From NCBI GenBank assembly GCA_022768325.1, contig JALEMI010000095.1, positions 1-55,179 on the forward strand: 55,179 nt of DNA. The letters are read 5' to 3'. The DNA comes from Bacteroidales bacterium. GTDB lineage: Bacteria > Bacteroidota > Bacteroidia > Bacteroidales > Marinilabiliaceae. The position numbers and the translations under genes are program-made. The notes below the pieces were generated by a model that saw nothing but the letters and a program-made list of their open reading frames with translations, was not told where the DNA came from and did no database searches. Below are positions 36,464 to 46,220 of the stretch, in pieces. How positions within the stretch are numbered: the first letter of the stretch is position 1; each line of letters begins with the position of its first letter.

Positions 36464-37007
36464 ATACGTTGTCTTTCAATTTCTTGTTAATCAGCGTCAT
36501 AACTTGTCTTCTTGCCGATTTTAGCCCTGGCGATAGCTCACCGTTGGACAACACGTCGATTGCCATTTTGAGCTCAGCGAGGAGCTCGGGAAAGTGGTGC
36601 ATCTGCTTATAGGCCAACTTCATACACAAAGCCCTGACGGCATACGGTTGTGCGCACGACACCATCTGCTCCAGACAAAAGTCGATAAACTCCGCGCGTA
36701 TGGTGTCCTTGTCGAAAGGTTGCCTGAGGAGGAGTTGTAGGGTTATTCGCAGCTTTGGCGTAAAGGTCTCGGCCAAAGCCTTGTCGACCAAGTCGTCGTG
36801 CTTCATGAAGAGCCATGCGTCCTCTTCTTTGCCGAAGTGCGTCAGAATCCACAACGCATTAACAGCCACCCGTTTGTCGGTGTCGGAGACGAGTTGATAG
36901 AGTTCCTCTTTGCAGTCCGTTTCTGATTTGCAAAGAAGGCAAAGGGCGTTTACGTCCTCCATCTTTATTCTGCCGATCAGATTGGCTCTTAAGTTATTGC
37001 TTGGCAT
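36453..37007 (-). CDS. HEAT-like helical repeat protein
   Basis: This 184-residue, mostly helical cytoplasmic protein shows HEAT-like pairs, for example KELYQLVSDTDKRVAVNALWILTHF written as helix-turn-helix, and CAQPYAVRALCMKLAYKQMHH. It probably acts as a binding scaffold. It overlaps the YjbR-like gene and is likely co-transcribed with it. No catalytic motif is seen and I do not recognise a named family. Confidence 0.6.
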   Translation of the reverse strand: MPSNNLRANLIGRIKMEDVNALCLLCKSETDCKEELYQLVSDTDKRVAVNALWILTHFGKEEDAWLFMKHDDLVDKALAETFTPKLRITLQLLLRQPFDKDTIRAEFIDFCLEQMVSCAQPYAVRALCMKLAYKQMHHFPELLAELKMAIDVLSNGELSPGLKSARRQVMTLINKKLKDNVYEY

Positions 37008-37080
37008 GGGTGAAAATCAGAGATTCACGTAAAAGTAGCTGAATATTTTGTATTATTTAAAACAGTTCGTCGCGAAGCCC

Positions 37081-37113
37081 TTGTATCAGGGTGTTCAAAA
37101 GCGTATATATTTG
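37081..37113 (+). promoter_or_regulatory. Predicted promoter of the asparaginase gene
   Basis: TTGT (37081-37084) and TATATTTG (37106-37113) are separated by 21 bases. The start codon is 28 bases after the -7 element. Confidence 0.6.
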
Positions 37114-37140
37114 CGTTCACTACCCTAACCTACCCTATAA

Positions 37141-38172
37141 ATGAAGCGAACCTCTGTATTGATAATTTACACGGGCGGCACTATCGGAATGATACAAAAC
37201 CATGAGACCGGTGCTTTGGAGAGTTTTAATTTTGAGCACCTGCTGTCTCACGTTCCGGAGATTCGGCAGTTTAATTTGGCGATAGAGGCCATAGCGTTTG
37301 AAACGCCCATCGACTCGTCGGACATGACACCGACGGAGTGGCAAAAGTTGGTGAGGATAATAAGCGAAAACTACTCAAAATATGACGGTTTCGTAATCTT
37401 GCACGGCACGGACACGATGGCCTTCACGTCGTCGGCATTGAGCTTTATGCTTGAGGGGCTGAACAAGCCCGTAATCCTCACGGGAAGTCAATTGCCGATA
37501 GGAGCGTTGCGTACGGACGGCAAGTCGAACCTTATCACCGCGATAGAGATTGCAGCCGCCAAACGGCCTGACGGCAGCCCTATGGTATCGGAGGTTTGCG
37601 TCGTCTTTCACGACAAGCTGTTTCGCGGAAACCGGGTTACGAAGATTGACTCGGACAATTTCTCTGCTTTCGACTCGCCAAACTACCCTCCCCTTGCGAC
37701 CTTGGGGACAGAGATTAAATACAATCCGGCGAGCATTGGCGAGTATCGGAAAGACGCCGTCCTTACGCCTCATGAGGAAATGGACACGCGCATCATAATC
37801 TTCTCGCTATTCCCAGGGCTTAGGCCTGAGATTGTGGACAACGTCCTCTCCTCGCCCGACTTGAAAGGCATCCTTTTCCGGACCTTTGGCTCGGGCAACG
37901 CGCCGAAGAATATGCGCCTTATTGAGACGTTGAAATCGGCTATGGCAGATGGTAAGGTGATTGTCAACATCTCGCAATGTATGTCGGGCTATGTACATCA
38001 GGAGCGGTATGGAGCAGGGCTTCAACTGGCGGACTCGGGGATTGTCAGCGGAAGGGACATGACCCTTGAGGCGGCATTGACAAAGCTGATGTTCCTTTTC
38101 GGACGGGGGCTTACTTCGGAAAGGGTGCTTGAGCTAATGGACGTGTCGTTGGCTGGCGAGGTGACGATTTAG
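37141..38172 (+). CDS. ansA: Type I (cytoplasmic) L-asparaginase
   Basis: This 343-residue enzyme hydrolyses asparagine to aspartate and ammonia. The two catalytic threonine motifs are present: TGGTIGM (about residues 11-17) and HGTDTMAFT (about 87-95). GSQLPIGALRTDGK carries the catalytic Lys region. There is no signal peptide, so it is the cytoplasmic type I enzyme. Convergent with dnaA; a shared terminator lies between them. Confidence 0.93.
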   Translation: MKRTSVLIIYTGGTIGMIQNHETGALESFNFEHLLSHVPEIRQFNLAIEAIAFETPIDSSDMTPTEWQKLVRIISENYSKYDGFVILHGTDTMAFTSSALSFMLEGLNKPVILTGSQLPIGALRTDGKSNLITAIEIAAAKRPDGSPMVSEVCVVFHDKLFRGNRVTKIDSDNFSAFDSPNYPPLATLGTEIKYNPASIGEYRKDAVLTPHEEMDTRIIIFSLFPGLRPEIVDNVLSSPDLKGILFRTFGSGNAPKNMRLIETLKSAMADGKVIVNISQCMSGYVHQERYGAGLQLADSGIVSGRDMTLEAALTKLMFLFGRGLTSERVLELMDVSLAGEVTI

Positions 38173-38191
38173 GCATATAAGTCAAGAACTT

Positions 38192-38227
38192 AAAAAGGCG
38201 TCGCAATGGAAATGTTGCGACGCCTTT
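38192..38227. terminator. Bidirectional terminator between ansA and dnaA
   Basis: AAAGGCGTCGCAA (38194-38206) pairs perfectly with TTGCGACGCCTTT (38215-38227). The A-run on the left gives a T tail to leftward transcripts and the short TTT serves rightward ones. Confidence 0.8.
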
Positions 38228-38247
38228 CATGTCCTTGGGCTATTGGT

Positions 38248-39645
38248 TTATTTCAGACTATCCTCGATTGCCTGGACGGACTCGGCGAACTTGGGGTCGG
38301 TCTCAATAAGCCCCTCGACAGCGCGGCAGGCGTAGACAACGGTCGAGTGGTTGCGGTTGCCGAGGAATTTGCCGATGGTAGAGAGGCTGTCGTTGGTAAG
38401 TTTTTTGCAGAGGTACATGGAGATTTGGCGTGCGACGACAATCTCTCGTTTTTTAGTGTTTTTTTGGATGCTAACCGGCTCAATCTTGAAATAGTCGCAC
38501 ACCACGTCGACGATACCCTCTTTGGTTATCATCTCCTTTTTGGGGCGTGAGACGTGTTCGGAGACAATCTTTTGGGCGAGGTCGAGCGTCAGCTCTGTCC
38601 TTGTCACGGTGGAATAGGCCAAGAGTGAGACGAGCGTCCCTTGCAGCTCGCGGGCGTTGCCGCTCACGTTGGCGGCCACGTATTGAGCCACGTCGTCGGG
38701 CAGGTCGAGACCGTCGGCATCGGCTTTGGCTTTGACAATCCCGAGCCTCATGTTCTTGTCGGGCTGTTGCACGTCGACGACAAGTCCGGACTTGAAGCGC
38801 GAAAGGAGCCTCTCCTCGAAACCCGTGAGGTCGGCAGGCCTCTTGTCTGAGGCCAGGACCACCTGTCGGCCGTTTTGAAGCAAATGGTTGAATATCTGAA
38901 AGAAAGCGTCGCACGTGCCGACCTTTCCGGCGAGGCCTTGGACATCGTCGAGAATCAACAGCTCGATGCGTTGGTAGAAGTGCATGAAGCCGTTGATATT
39001 CTTGCCGACATTGGCATCCATATATTGCCTCATGAAGCGGTCGGCCGAGAGGTAGGCGACGTTCATGTCCCTATTATTGGCCTTGGCCTCGGCACCGATG
39101 GCCTGGATGAGGTGCGTCTTGCCGACACCTGGGCCGCCCCATACGAAAAGGGGATTGAAAGATGTCTTGCCGGGTGCTTTGGCAACTTGTTCGGCCACGG
39201 AAACGGCCATCTTGTTGCTCTCGCCGACAACGTAGGAGTCGAAAGTATAGGCACTATTGAGCTGAGGGTCAACCACAAAGTCCCTCAACGGGACGATTTT
39301 GAAGGGGTCGTAAGTGGGGAGGTCGGTCTCGAAACCGCCGTTAATCTTAGGGCCTTGTGCCTTGTGCGAGGAAGTGTTGGGGATGCCAGCCGTCTTGCAC
39401 ATATACTTTAGCTGTGCCTTCTCGCCCAACACTTTACGGATGGCGAGGGTAAGCTGGTCTAAATACCTTTTTTCGAGAATCTCGGTGAAATATGCCGATG
39501 GCACTTCGATGGTGAGGGCGCTTCCTTGCAAGTCAAAAGCCTTGATGGGCTCGAACCACTTGAAGAAATCATCCTCACTGACGTTTTTCTGAATCTCGTC
39601 CAGACAAGCGTTCCATGCCGCCTGAGGTGCCAACATCGTCTCCAT
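38248..39645 (-). CDS. dnaA: Chromosomal replication initiator DnaA
   Basis: This 465-residue initiator has the N-terminal DnaB-contact domain, an AAA+ domain (about 115-330) with Walker A GGPGVGKTH and Walker B LLILDDVQ, and a C-terminal domain IV whose signature GNRNHSTVVYACR binds DnaA boxes. The linker between domains I and III is short. I see no cluster of TTATCCACA-type boxes next to the gene, so oriC is probably elsewhere, which is common in this phylum. It diverges from clpC. Confidence 0.96.
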   Translation of the reverse strand: METMLAPQAAWNACLDEIQKNVSEDDFFKWFEPIKAFDLQGSALTIEVPSAYFTEILEKRYLDQLTLAIRKVLGEKAQLKYMCKTAGIPNTSSHKAQGPKINGGFETDLPTYDPFKIVPLRDFVVDPQLNSAYTFDSYVVGESNKMAVSVAEQVAKAPGKTSFNPLFVWGGPGVGKTHLIQAIGAEAKANNRDMNVAYLSADRFMRQYMDANVGKNINGFMHFYQRIELLILDDVQGLAGKVGTCDAFFQIFNHLLQNGRQVVLASDKRPADLTGFEERLLSRFKSGLVVDVQQPDKNMRLGIVKAKADADGLDLPDDVAQYVAANVSGNARELQGTLVSLLAYSTVTRTELTLDLAQKIVSEHVSRPKKEMITKEGIVDVVCDYFKIEPVSIQKNTKKREIVVARQISMYLCKKLTNDSLSTIGKFLGNRNHSTVVYACRAVEGLIETDPKFAESVQAIEDSLK

Positions 39646-39663
39646 TTATTAGTATTTTGGCCA

Positions 39664-39702
39664 CAAATTTAGGCAAAAAAAAGCCAATCTTGTCTGTGAC
39701 AA
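39664..39702 (-). promoter_or_regulatory. dnaA promoter region with inverted repeat
   Basis: On the minus strand TAAATTTG (39671-39664) is a perfect -7 element 18 bases before the dnaA ATG. Just upstream, TTGTC-TGT-GACAA (39690-39702) is a perfect inverted repeat near where the -33 region should be, so it may be an operator. The binding factor is unknown. Confidence 0.5.
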
Positions 39703-39818
39703 TGAGGCAGAGAATGCGTAAAACACTCATTTGCAACATGGTCGGCTGCGCAAAAATGTCATAAAAGGAGAATGGGCGAAAAACTGAGGCACGATTCTTG
39801 CGCCCAAGGCAATTATAG

Positions 39819-39849
39819 TTTCAAGCTGATTTATAAATGCTTACCTTTG
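39819..39849 (+). promoter_or_regulatory. Predicted promoter of clpC
   Basis: TTTC at 39819-39822 and the perfect -7 element TACCTTTG at 39842-39849 are spaced by 19 bases. A short inverted repeat GCGCA-T-TGCGC follows at about 39863-39873 in the leader. No CIRCE element or CtsR-like heptad repeat is seen. Confidence 0.6.
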
Positions 39850-39920
39850 TGGAAAGTCTAAGCGCATTGCGCACAACATTCTCGAAGTAGGAAGACTAAG
39901 AATCCAACACAATAGCTGCG

Positions 39921-42431
39921 ATGGAACAAATAACACTTTCAGACGGCGTTCGCGACGCTCTGAATCGTAGTCGAGAAGACGCTAAAAGATTAGGACACAA
40001 CTTCATATCTCCAGAACACATTGTCTTGAGCCTTACGGAAGACTCCGCCTGTTCGGCCTCGCGGGTGCTAACATCGCTTGGCCTCGAACCGCGGGAGGTG
40101 GCGACAGCAATGCGTAATATATTGTCGTCGTCGGCTGCGGGCAGCGCCAGCGACGCCATCAACTCAATAATGCCTACCAAGGCGACCGAGAGGGTCATGA
40201 GGGCGGTGAAGCTCGAAGCCCAATCGATGAATTGCAACATGGTCCGGACAGCCCATCTTCTCCTTGCCGCAATACGGGAGGACGAGACGCATTTGAAGAG
40301 TTATTTTGAAGACAAGGGCGTGAACTACAACAACGTACGTGAGCAAGTGGAGCGCATCCTCGACGTCATGAACGACGACGAGGACGACGGGCCATTTGCC
40401 AGCCGAAACAACGACAGCCAGCAGTCGACACCATCACAACAGGCTAAGAAACAATCTCCCAACGCGGCGGCGGACACGCCCATTCTTGACAGCTTTGGCA
40501 CAGACCTTACGAAGGCGGCGAGCGAAGGAAAGCTCGACCCCGTTGTAGGTCGTGAGAAAGAGATTGAGCGCATGGCTCAGATATTGAGCCGTCGGAAAAA
40601 GAACAACCCTATCCTCATAGGCGAGCCTGGCGTTGGCAAGTCGGCCCTTGTTGAGGGTTTGGCTTTGCGGATTATTGCTAAGAACGTCTCTCGCGTATTG
40701 TTTGACAAGCGGGTCGTGGCGTTAGACATTGCCGCCATGGTGGCCGGGACAAAGTATCGCGGTCAGTTTGAGGAGAGGCTCAAAGGGCTTCTCAACGAGC
40801 TTAGTCAGCACAAGGAGATTATCCTCTTCATTGACGAAATCCACACGATAATTGGTGCTGGTGGCGGCAGTGGCGTTACACTTGACGCCGCGAATATGCT
40901 AAAACCGGCATTGGCACGTGGCGAAATACAGTGCATTGGCGCGACGACAATTGACGAGTATCGGAAGTTTTTCGAGAAAGATGGCGCCCTTGAGCGTAGA
41001 TTCCAGAAGATTATGGTCGGGCCAACGAGCCACGACGAGACAATCCTCATACTGAAGAACATAAAGGACCGTTACGAGGCTCACCACAACGTCACATATA
41101 CCGACGACGCCATAGAGGCTTGCGTAAGCCTTACGGAGCGGTATATGAGCGACCGTCAGCTGCCCGACAAAGCGATTGACGCGCTTGACGAGGCTGGCTC
41201 ACGCGTGCACATTGCCAATATTGTTGTCCCCAAAAAGATTACAGACCTTGAGCATAAGGTCAACGAGTTGAATAACAACAAACTCGACGCCGTGCGTTCG
41301 CAGAACTATGAGCTTGCGGCAAGTTTCCGAGACAAGGTGAAAGAGGCCGAGACGGAGCTTGAAGTGGCCAAGAACGAGTGGCAAGAGGAGGTGAGCCTTC
41401 ATCGCGAGACAGTGGACGAGACCAGGATTGCGGAAGTTGTCGCGATGATGACGGGCGTACCTGTCCAACGCGTGGCGCAGGCGGAGGGTCAACGTCTGAT
41501 GAAGATGGGCGACGAGCTGCGTGGCTCGGTTGTTGGTCAAGATGAGGCCATTAACAGAGTTGTGAAGGCGATTCTTCGCAACCGTGCAGGCCTTAAAGAC
41601 CCCAATCGCCCGATAGGGTCGTTCATATTCCTTGGCCCTACGGGCGTTGGTAAGACCCATTTGGCACAGGTCTTGGCTCAGTACCTGTTCGACACGGCAG
41701 ACGCCCTCGTGAGGGTGGACATGAGCGAGTATATGGAGAAATTCTCCGTCTCGCGTCTTGTGGGCGCCCCTCCGGGATACGTGGGGTATGACGAGGGCGG
41801 ACAGCTGACTGAGAAGGTTCGCAACAAGCCTTATTCGGTCGTCTTGCTCGACGAGATTGAGAAGGCGCATCACGACGTGTTCAACACCTTGTTGCAAGTG
41901 CTTGACGAGGGACACTTGACCGACAGCCTTGGCCGCACCGTTGACTTCAAGAACACGATAATCATCATGACCTCGAACGTTGGCAGCCGCGAGATTAGCG
42001 AGTTTGGGCGTGGGCTTGGCTTCAGCCAATCGGGCGGCCAGACGGAAGAGGAGCGCACAAACTCAATCTTGCAAAAAGCCTTGCGGAAGTCCTTTGCGCC
42101 TGAGTTCCTGAACAGAATTGACGACGTCATAATCTTCAATGAGTTGAAAAAGAACGACATAAAGAAGATTGTGGACATTGAGCTTAGCGGCTTATTGAAG
42201 CGCGTCGAGGCGATGGGATTTGGAGTTGAAGTGACGGAGGCCGCAAAGGACTTCCTTGCGGAGAAGAGCTACGACTCGAAATATGGAGCCCGTCCGTTGA
42301 GGCGTTCAATCCAAAAGTACGTGGAGGATGACCTTGCGGAGCGAATTGTCGAAGCGAGCCTCGCGAAGGGTCAAGACATCGTGATTGACCATGTGGAGGG
42401 CGAAGACAAACTGGCATTTAGAGGTCGATAG
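39921..42431 (+). CDS. clpC: ATP-dependent Clp protease ATP-binding subunit ClpC
   Basis: This 836-residue AAA+ unfoldase has two N-terminal Clp repeats (about 1-145), a Ser/Gln/Asn-rich linker, AAA1 with GEPGVGKSA and LFIDEIH, a short middle domain containing the UVR motif [14 protein letters not shown], and AAA2 with GPTGVGKTH and LLDEIEKAH. The pore loop in [15 protein letters not shown] is intact. The short UVR-type middle domain marks it as ClpC rather than ClpB. It feeds unfolded proteins to ClpP, which is not in the window. Confidence 0.93.
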   Translation: MEQITLSDGVRDALNRSREDAKRLGHNFISPEHIVLSLTEDSACSASRVLTSLGLEPREVATAMRNILSSSAAGSASDAINSIMPTKATERVMRAVKLEAQSMNCNMVRTAHLLLAAIREDETHLKSYFEDKGVNYNNVREQVERILDVMNDDEDDGPFASRNNDSQQSTPSQQAKKQSPNAAADTPILDSFGTDLTKAASEGKLDPVVGREKEIERMAQILSRRKKNNPILIGEPGVGKSALVEGLALRIIAKNVSRVLFDKRVVALDIAAMVAGTKYRGQFEERLKGLLNELSQHKEIILFIDEIHTIIGAGGGSGVTLDAANMLKPALARGEIQCIGATTIDEYRKFFEKDGALERRFQKIMVGPTSHDETILILKNIKDRYEAHHNVTYTDDAIEACVSLTERYMSDRQLPDKAIDALDEAGSRVHIANIVVPKKITDLEHKVNELNNNKLDAVRSQNYELAASFRDKVKEAETELEVAKNEWQEEVSLHRETVDETRIAEVVAMMTGVPVQRVAQAEGQRLMKMGDELRGSVVGQDEAINRVVKAILRNRAGLKDPNRPIGSFIFLGPTGVGKTHLAQVLAQYLFDTADALVRVDMSEYMEKFSVSRLVGAPPGYVGYDEGGQLTEKVRNKPYSVVLLDEIEKAHHDVFNTLLQVLDEGHLTDSLGRTVDFKNTIIIMTSNVGSREISEFGRGLGFSQSGGQTEEERTNSILQKALRKSFAPEFLNRIDDVIIFNELKKNDIKKIVDIELSGLLKRVEAMGFGVEVTEAAKDFLAEKSYDSKYGARPLRRSIQKYVEDDLAERIVEASLAKGQDIVIDHVEGEDKLAFRGR

Positions 42432-42452
42432 GAATTGACCGTGAAGATAAAA

Positions 42453-42495
42453 GCGTCGCCCCGTGGCTTGATATGAGCTGCGGGGCGACTTTTTA
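42453..42495 (+). terminator. Terminator of clpC
   Basis: GTCGCCCCG (42455-42463) pairs with CGGGGCGAC (42481-42489), extended by inner pairs, and is followed by TTTTT. Confidence 0.8.
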
Positions 42496-42552
42496 TTCTT
42501 GCGTGTGGTAATCATAAGGACAAAAATCCACCCGAAGGGGATTGTAGTTGGT

Positions 42553-42560
42553 TACTTTTG
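42553..42560 (+). promoter_or_regulatory. Candidate -7 element of the GH43 gene
   Basis: TACTTTTG is an exact TAnnTTTG match 28 bases before the start codon. No clear -33 element is seen. Confidence 0.45.
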
Positions 42561-42588
42561 TTCACAAAAGATAAAAACTAAGTAGGAA

Positions 42589-43617
42589 ATGAAAACAAGC
42601 AAAGTATTGAAACTGTCATTGGTCGCAATAGCTGCACTTGGTATGGCAACCGACCTCATGGCGCAAGACACCACATTTGTGGCCAAAGGCAATCCTCTCG
42701 TCAGATACAAATACACGGCAGACCCGGGCGCACTGGTGGACAAAGACGGCACGATGTACATATACGTAGGACATGACGAGTGCCCAGCCCCGCACAACTT
42801 CTACAAGATTGACGAGTGGGCGGTCTTCAGCTCGAAAGACATGAAGACATGGCACGAGCACCCCACCCCTCTTCGTGCAAAGGACTTCGCATGGGCATCG
42901 GGCGAAGCGTGGGCGAGCCAAGTAATCAGGAAGGGCGACAAATACTACTGGTACGTCACCGTGGAGCATAAGGACGTGGACGGGAAAATGGGCAAAGGAA
43001 TAGGCGTGGCCGTGAGCGACAGCCCCGTTGGTCCGTTCAAGGACGCCCGCGGCTCGGCACTCGTCACGAACAACATGACCACAGCCTACACCGGCATTAG
43101 GTGGGACGACATAGACCCGACGGTCTGGATTGACAAAGACGGCTGCGCGTACTTGATTTGGGGCAACACACAGTGTTACATTGCCAAACTAAAGGACAAC
43201 ATGACGGAGCTTGATGGCGACATCAAGACCATAAGAATCAACGGGATAAACACGCCAGCAGACCCACAGCCCGGCACGTCGCAATATACCGAAGCACCGT
43301 GGATTCATGTGTACAATGGCAAATATTACCTGTCGTTTGCTATGGAATTCCCCGAGAAAATTGGCTACGCCACGGCGGACAATATCTACGGGCCGTACAC
43401 GTTCAAAGGGATAATTAACGAGCTGGCTGGCAATTGCAATACGAATCATCAAGCTATTGTGGAGAAAGACGGCAAATGGTACTTCGTCTATCACAATGGC
43501 GGCGCAGACGGCAACGGCGGCAGCTTCCGCAGGTCGGTATGCATTGAGGAGATGAAGTATGACAAGAAGGGCAATATCATCCCCATTGTCATGACGACCA
43601 AGGGAATTTGGGAATAA
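42589..43617 (+). CDS. Glycoside hydrolase family 43 protein
   Basis: This 342-residue secreted enzyme has a signal peptide ending near MAQD (residue 26) and a five-bladed beta-propeller. The three GH43 carboxylates are visible: the general base Asp in YTADPGALV, the pKa-tuning Asp in DDIDPTVWID and the acid Glu in YTEAPWI. Typical substrates are arabino- or xylo-oligosaccharides of plant cell walls; the exact one cannot be told. No SusC/D pair or sugar sensor adjoins it, so it is an isolated gene rather than part of a polysaccharide utilisation locus. Confidence 0.9.
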   Translation: MKTSKVLKLSLVAIAALGMATDLMAQDTTFVAKGNPLVRYKYTADPGALVDKDGTMYIYVGHDECPAPHNFYKIDEWAVFSSKDMKTWHEHPTPLRAKDFAWASGEAWASQVIRKGDKYYWYVTVEHKDVDGKMGKGIGVAVSDSPVGPFKDARGSALVTNNMTTAYTGIRWDDIDPTVWIDKDGCAYLIWGNTQCYIAKLKDNMTELDGDIKTIRINGINTPADPQPGTSQYTEAPWIHVYNGKYYLSFAMEFPEKIGYATADNIYGPYTFKGIINELAGNCNTNHQAIVEKDGKWYFVYHNGGADGNGGSFRRSVCIEEMKYDKKGNIIPIVMTTKGIWE

Positions 43618-43640
43618 GGCGGAGTGCGCATCCTGATAGA

Positions 43641-43685
43641 AAAAGCGTCGGAAGAAGTCTTATCTTCTTCCGACGCTTAGTTTTT
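43641..43685. terminator. Terminator between GH43 and the MCE gene
   Basis: AAGCGTCGGAAGAAG (43643-43657) pairs perfectly with CTTCTTCCGACGCTT (43664-43678), followed by AGTTTTT. The A-run on the left lets it also serve the leftward MCE gene. Confidence 0.85.
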
Positions 43686-43700
43686 ATGAGGGGAAGTCTG

Positions 43701-44921
43701 TTATTGCGGTATGCCGTCTTGGAAAACCTCGATTTGGGCATCGGGGAATGAGGCCTTTACGTTTTGAGCTGCGAGGAACGCCTGGGCGTCGGACTCGGAG
43801 GCGAAAGGCACTACAATGTATTGGTATCGACCGTTGTAGCAATATTCGAGGACCTTCTTATCGGCAATTGAGACGGGCGCATCGATTGGCTCCTTGGACT
43901 TGGAGAGGCAGATGGCGGCGACACGACCACGCATGACATTTGAGGCGGAGTTCATGTCGGAGAAATATATCTGCTTGCCGCCGAATTTGAAGGCAGAGAC
44001 GTTGATATACCTTGACGGATTGAGGCGGATGTCGACAAGGAGGCGGTTGAGGTTCTCCGTGATAGTCAGGATGTTATCGTAGAGCTTGGTATCGTTGGCC
44101 ACCCTTGCAATGTTGCCGTTTGCGGTGAGGAGGGAGGACGTGGCGGAGATTAGGGTATCGAGGTGCTCGACGGTGCCTCCGAGACCTGCGTGGGCGAGTT
44201 CGGACGAGATGGCGGCCATGTTGTACATGAGCGTGTCGATGCGTCCGTTTTGGTTACTGAGAGCCGTCATGAACTTATCGGCGGAGCTGAGCGTGGCGTT
44301 GACAGAGCCTTGGGCGGAAGTCATGGCCGCAAGGTTGCGGCTCATTTTTTCGATATTCTCCATGGCGATGGCCATTCGTTGGATGGCATCGTCGATGTAG
44401 GCCCTGTTTTGGTCGGCGAGGATGGTGTCGATGCTCCTCATGACGTTGTCGGCACTCCTCATGAGCGCGGTGGCATCGTCTTTGACGGGGACAAGCTCGT
44501 CGAGGAGGCCGCCCTTGACGGCGGAAGAGATGGAGTCTCCCGAGCTGGCCATTTGGGTACTCTTGCCGAGAATCAGCTCTATGCCTTTTCCGCCGAGGAG
44601 GTCCGTGCTGATGATGACAGCTCGGCTATCGACGGGGACATCGATGGACTTCTCGAGCGAGAACGTCACGGCAAAGAGCTTATTTGTGCCAATGGCGGAC
44701 TGGTCGATGTCGATGTCCTTAACGGAGCCGACTTTAAGGCCGCAATACATGACCGGGCTGGAATCGGTCAAGCCGTCGACATTAGCATAGTACGCCTTGA
44801 GAGTCGCCCCGGACAAGAACAGATTTTTTCCTTTCAAGTAGTTAAGTCCGACGTAGAAAATGGCGAAAGCAACTAAGGCGAAGACACCAATTTTTACGTT
44901 TCGTTTTTGCTCAGAGTTCAT
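43701..44921 (-). CDS. MCE family protein (MlaD-like) with C-terminal SPOR-like domain
   Basis: This 406-residue protein has one N-terminal membrane helix (about residues 9-27), an MCE domain (about 35-115; GATLKAYYANVDGLTDSSPV and GLKVGSVKDI), and a long helical region with coiled-coil character (about 150-300). MCE rings ferry phospholipids between the membranes. The final 60 residues (YQYIVVPFASESDAQAFLAA ... FPDAQIEVF) look like a SPOR-type fold and match the tail of the adjacent amidase. The genes are 11 bases apart. Most MlaD-like proteins lack such a tail. Confidence 0.83.
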   Translation of the reverse strand: MNSEQKRNVKIGVFALVAFAIFYVGLNYLKGKNLFLSGATLKAYYANVDGLTDSSPVMYCGLKVGSVKDIDIDQSAIGTNKLFAVTFSLEKSIDVPVDSRAVIISTDLLGGKGIELILGKSTQMASSGDSISSAVKGGLLDELVPVKDDATALMRSADNVMRSIDTILADQNRAYIDDAIQRMAIAMENIEKMSRNLAAMTSAQGSVNATLSSADKFMTALSNQNGRIDTLMYNMAAISSELAHAGLGGTVEHLDTLISATSSLLTANGNIARVANDTKLYDNILTITENLNRLLVDIRLNPSRYINVSAFKFGGKQIYFSDMNSASNVMRGRVAAICLSKSKEPIDAPVSIADKKVLEYCYNGRYQYIVVPFASESDAQAFLAAQNVKASFPDAQIEVFQDGIPQ

Positions 44922-44932
44922 CGTAGTGTCGT

Positions 44933-46048
44933 TTACTTCTTAATCTTCTTTTTAGCGGAACGCAGAGAGATTCTCTCCTTGCCCTCGAAAGCGACGATGA
45001 AGCAGTCGGGATATTTCTTTTGGAGCTCCTCTTTGATAGATTTCGCTTCTTCGAGGGTTGGGCAAATGCCAATCATGTAGCGAGTTACACCGTCTTCAGT
45101 TTGCGTGGAGAGCGGGGAGAAATTGAGAGTGTCGATTTGCTGAGGTTTGGAGGCAGCAGCGACTTGGATTCGGAAGTTGACGGATGCGGGCCAGAGATTG
45201 CGTTTAGGGGCCTTTGGTTTGGGCTTATACGTCTTGACGATGGCTTGGCGGTCGTCGTAGGTGGTCTTGAATTGTTTGATGGACTGGAAGATGGCCGCTG
45301 CGAGTTCCATAGCCCCCTCGGTGCTGGCCATGTAGGCCTCCTCCTCCTTGTTGCTGATGAATCCCAGCTCGATGAGTACACTTGGCATTGGCACTTGGCG
45401 GAGGACGAGGAAGCCGGCCTGCTTGACGCCCCTGTCAGCCCTATTGTGGCTCTTGAAGGCGTTTTGGATAAGCACGGCCATATCGATGCTCTTGTTGATG
45501 TAGTCGGACTGCATCCCGGCGAACGTGATTACGGACTCGGGCTGCGAGGGGTCGAAGCCTTCGTATTTGCTGGTGTAGTCGTCTTCGAGGGTGATGACAG
45601 CGTTCTCCTTTTGCGCCACTTCGAGATTCTCCTTGGAGCGGTGTTGTCCGAGGAGGAAAGTCTCGGCACCGAAGACGCTCTTATTGCTTGAAGAATTAGC
45701 ATGAATGGAGATAAAGAGGTTCGCGGCGTTTTTTGTGGCGGCGGCGGCTCTCTCGTCAAGAGGGACGAATGTGTCTTTATCTCTTGTGTAGACGACTTTT
45801 AGCTCGGGGATGCTGTCGTTGATGATTTTGCCGAGCTTGAGGGCGATGTCGAGGACGATGTTCTTCTCTTTGTATTTGGAGCCGATTGCGCCGGGGTCCT
45901 TGCCGCCGTGACCTGGGTCGAGAATAATGGTCGTGAGCTTCTTACCTTCGTTCGGCGCATTGTTTTGAGCGCAAGCGATGAAGGGGAATGCCAAGAGAAA
46001 AGGGACTATAGCGAAGCACTTATGACACGAAAAAGAAGCCATCGTCAC
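44933..46048 (-). CDS. N-acetylmuramoyl-L-alanine amidase (Amidase_3) with SPOR-like tail
   Basis: This 371-residue exported zinc enzyme cleaves the amide bond between the glycan and peptide of peptidoglycan. It has a signal peptide (about residues 1-27). Zinc ligands are the His in DPGHGG, the Glu in YKEKNIV and the His in SIHANSS, and the catalytic Glu is in LIELGFISN. The C-terminal 80 residues (VNFRIQVAAAS ... TRYMIGICPTLEEAKSIKEE ... YPDCFIVAF) form a SPOR-like domain that may bind denuded glycan. The MCE gene follows immediately. Confidence 0.92.
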   Translation of the reverse strand: MTMASFSCHKCFAIVPFLLAFPFIACAQNNAPNEGKKLTTIILDPGHGGKDPGAIGSKYKEKNIVLDIALKLGKIINDSIPELKVVYTRDKDTFVPLDERAAAATKNAANLFISIHANSSSNKSVFGAETFLLGQHRSKENLEVAQKENAVITLEDDYTSKYEGFDPSQPESVITFAGMQSDYINKSIDMAVLIQNAFKSHNRADRGVKQAGFLVLRQVPMPSVLIELGFISNKEEEAYMASTEGAMELAAAIFQSIKQFKTTYDDRQAIVKTYKPKPKAPKRNLWPASVNFRIQVAAASKPQQIDTLNFSPLSTQTEDGVTRYMIGICPTLEEAKSIKEELQKKYPDCFIVAFEGKERISLRSAKKKIKK

Positions 46049-46084
46049 TGTCGAGGAATTGGTGAAAACTCATCTTTATATACG

Positions 46085-46092
46085 CAAAAATA
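46085..46092 (-). promoter_or_regulatory. Candidate -7 element of the amidase-MCE operon
   Basis: On the minus strand this reads TATTTTTG, an exact TAnnTTTG, 37 bases ahead of the amidase start. Confidence 0.45.
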
Positions 46093-46143
46093 GGCAAAAA
46101 CACGAAGAAAGTCGATTTTGCGAAATGGAATAAGGAGTAAGTA

Positions 46144-46179
46144 TAAATAAAGTCGCCCGCAAAGGAAATTGCGAGCGAC
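46144..46179 (-). terminator. Terminator of the rpmB-rpmG-DUF4295 operon
   Basis: On the minus strand GTCGC/GCGAC and an inner CGCAA/TTGCG stem (46179-46152) are followed by TTTATTTAT. Confidence 0.65.
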
Positions 46180-46220
46180 ATTTGGGCATCAATGAAGATG
46201 CGAAAGATTTTGAGGTTGAA

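Noticed and set aside
42589-43617. GH43 gene as part of a polysaccharide utilisation locus
   Set aside because: There is no SusC/SusD pair or hybrid sensor within the window, and both sides are closed by terminators.
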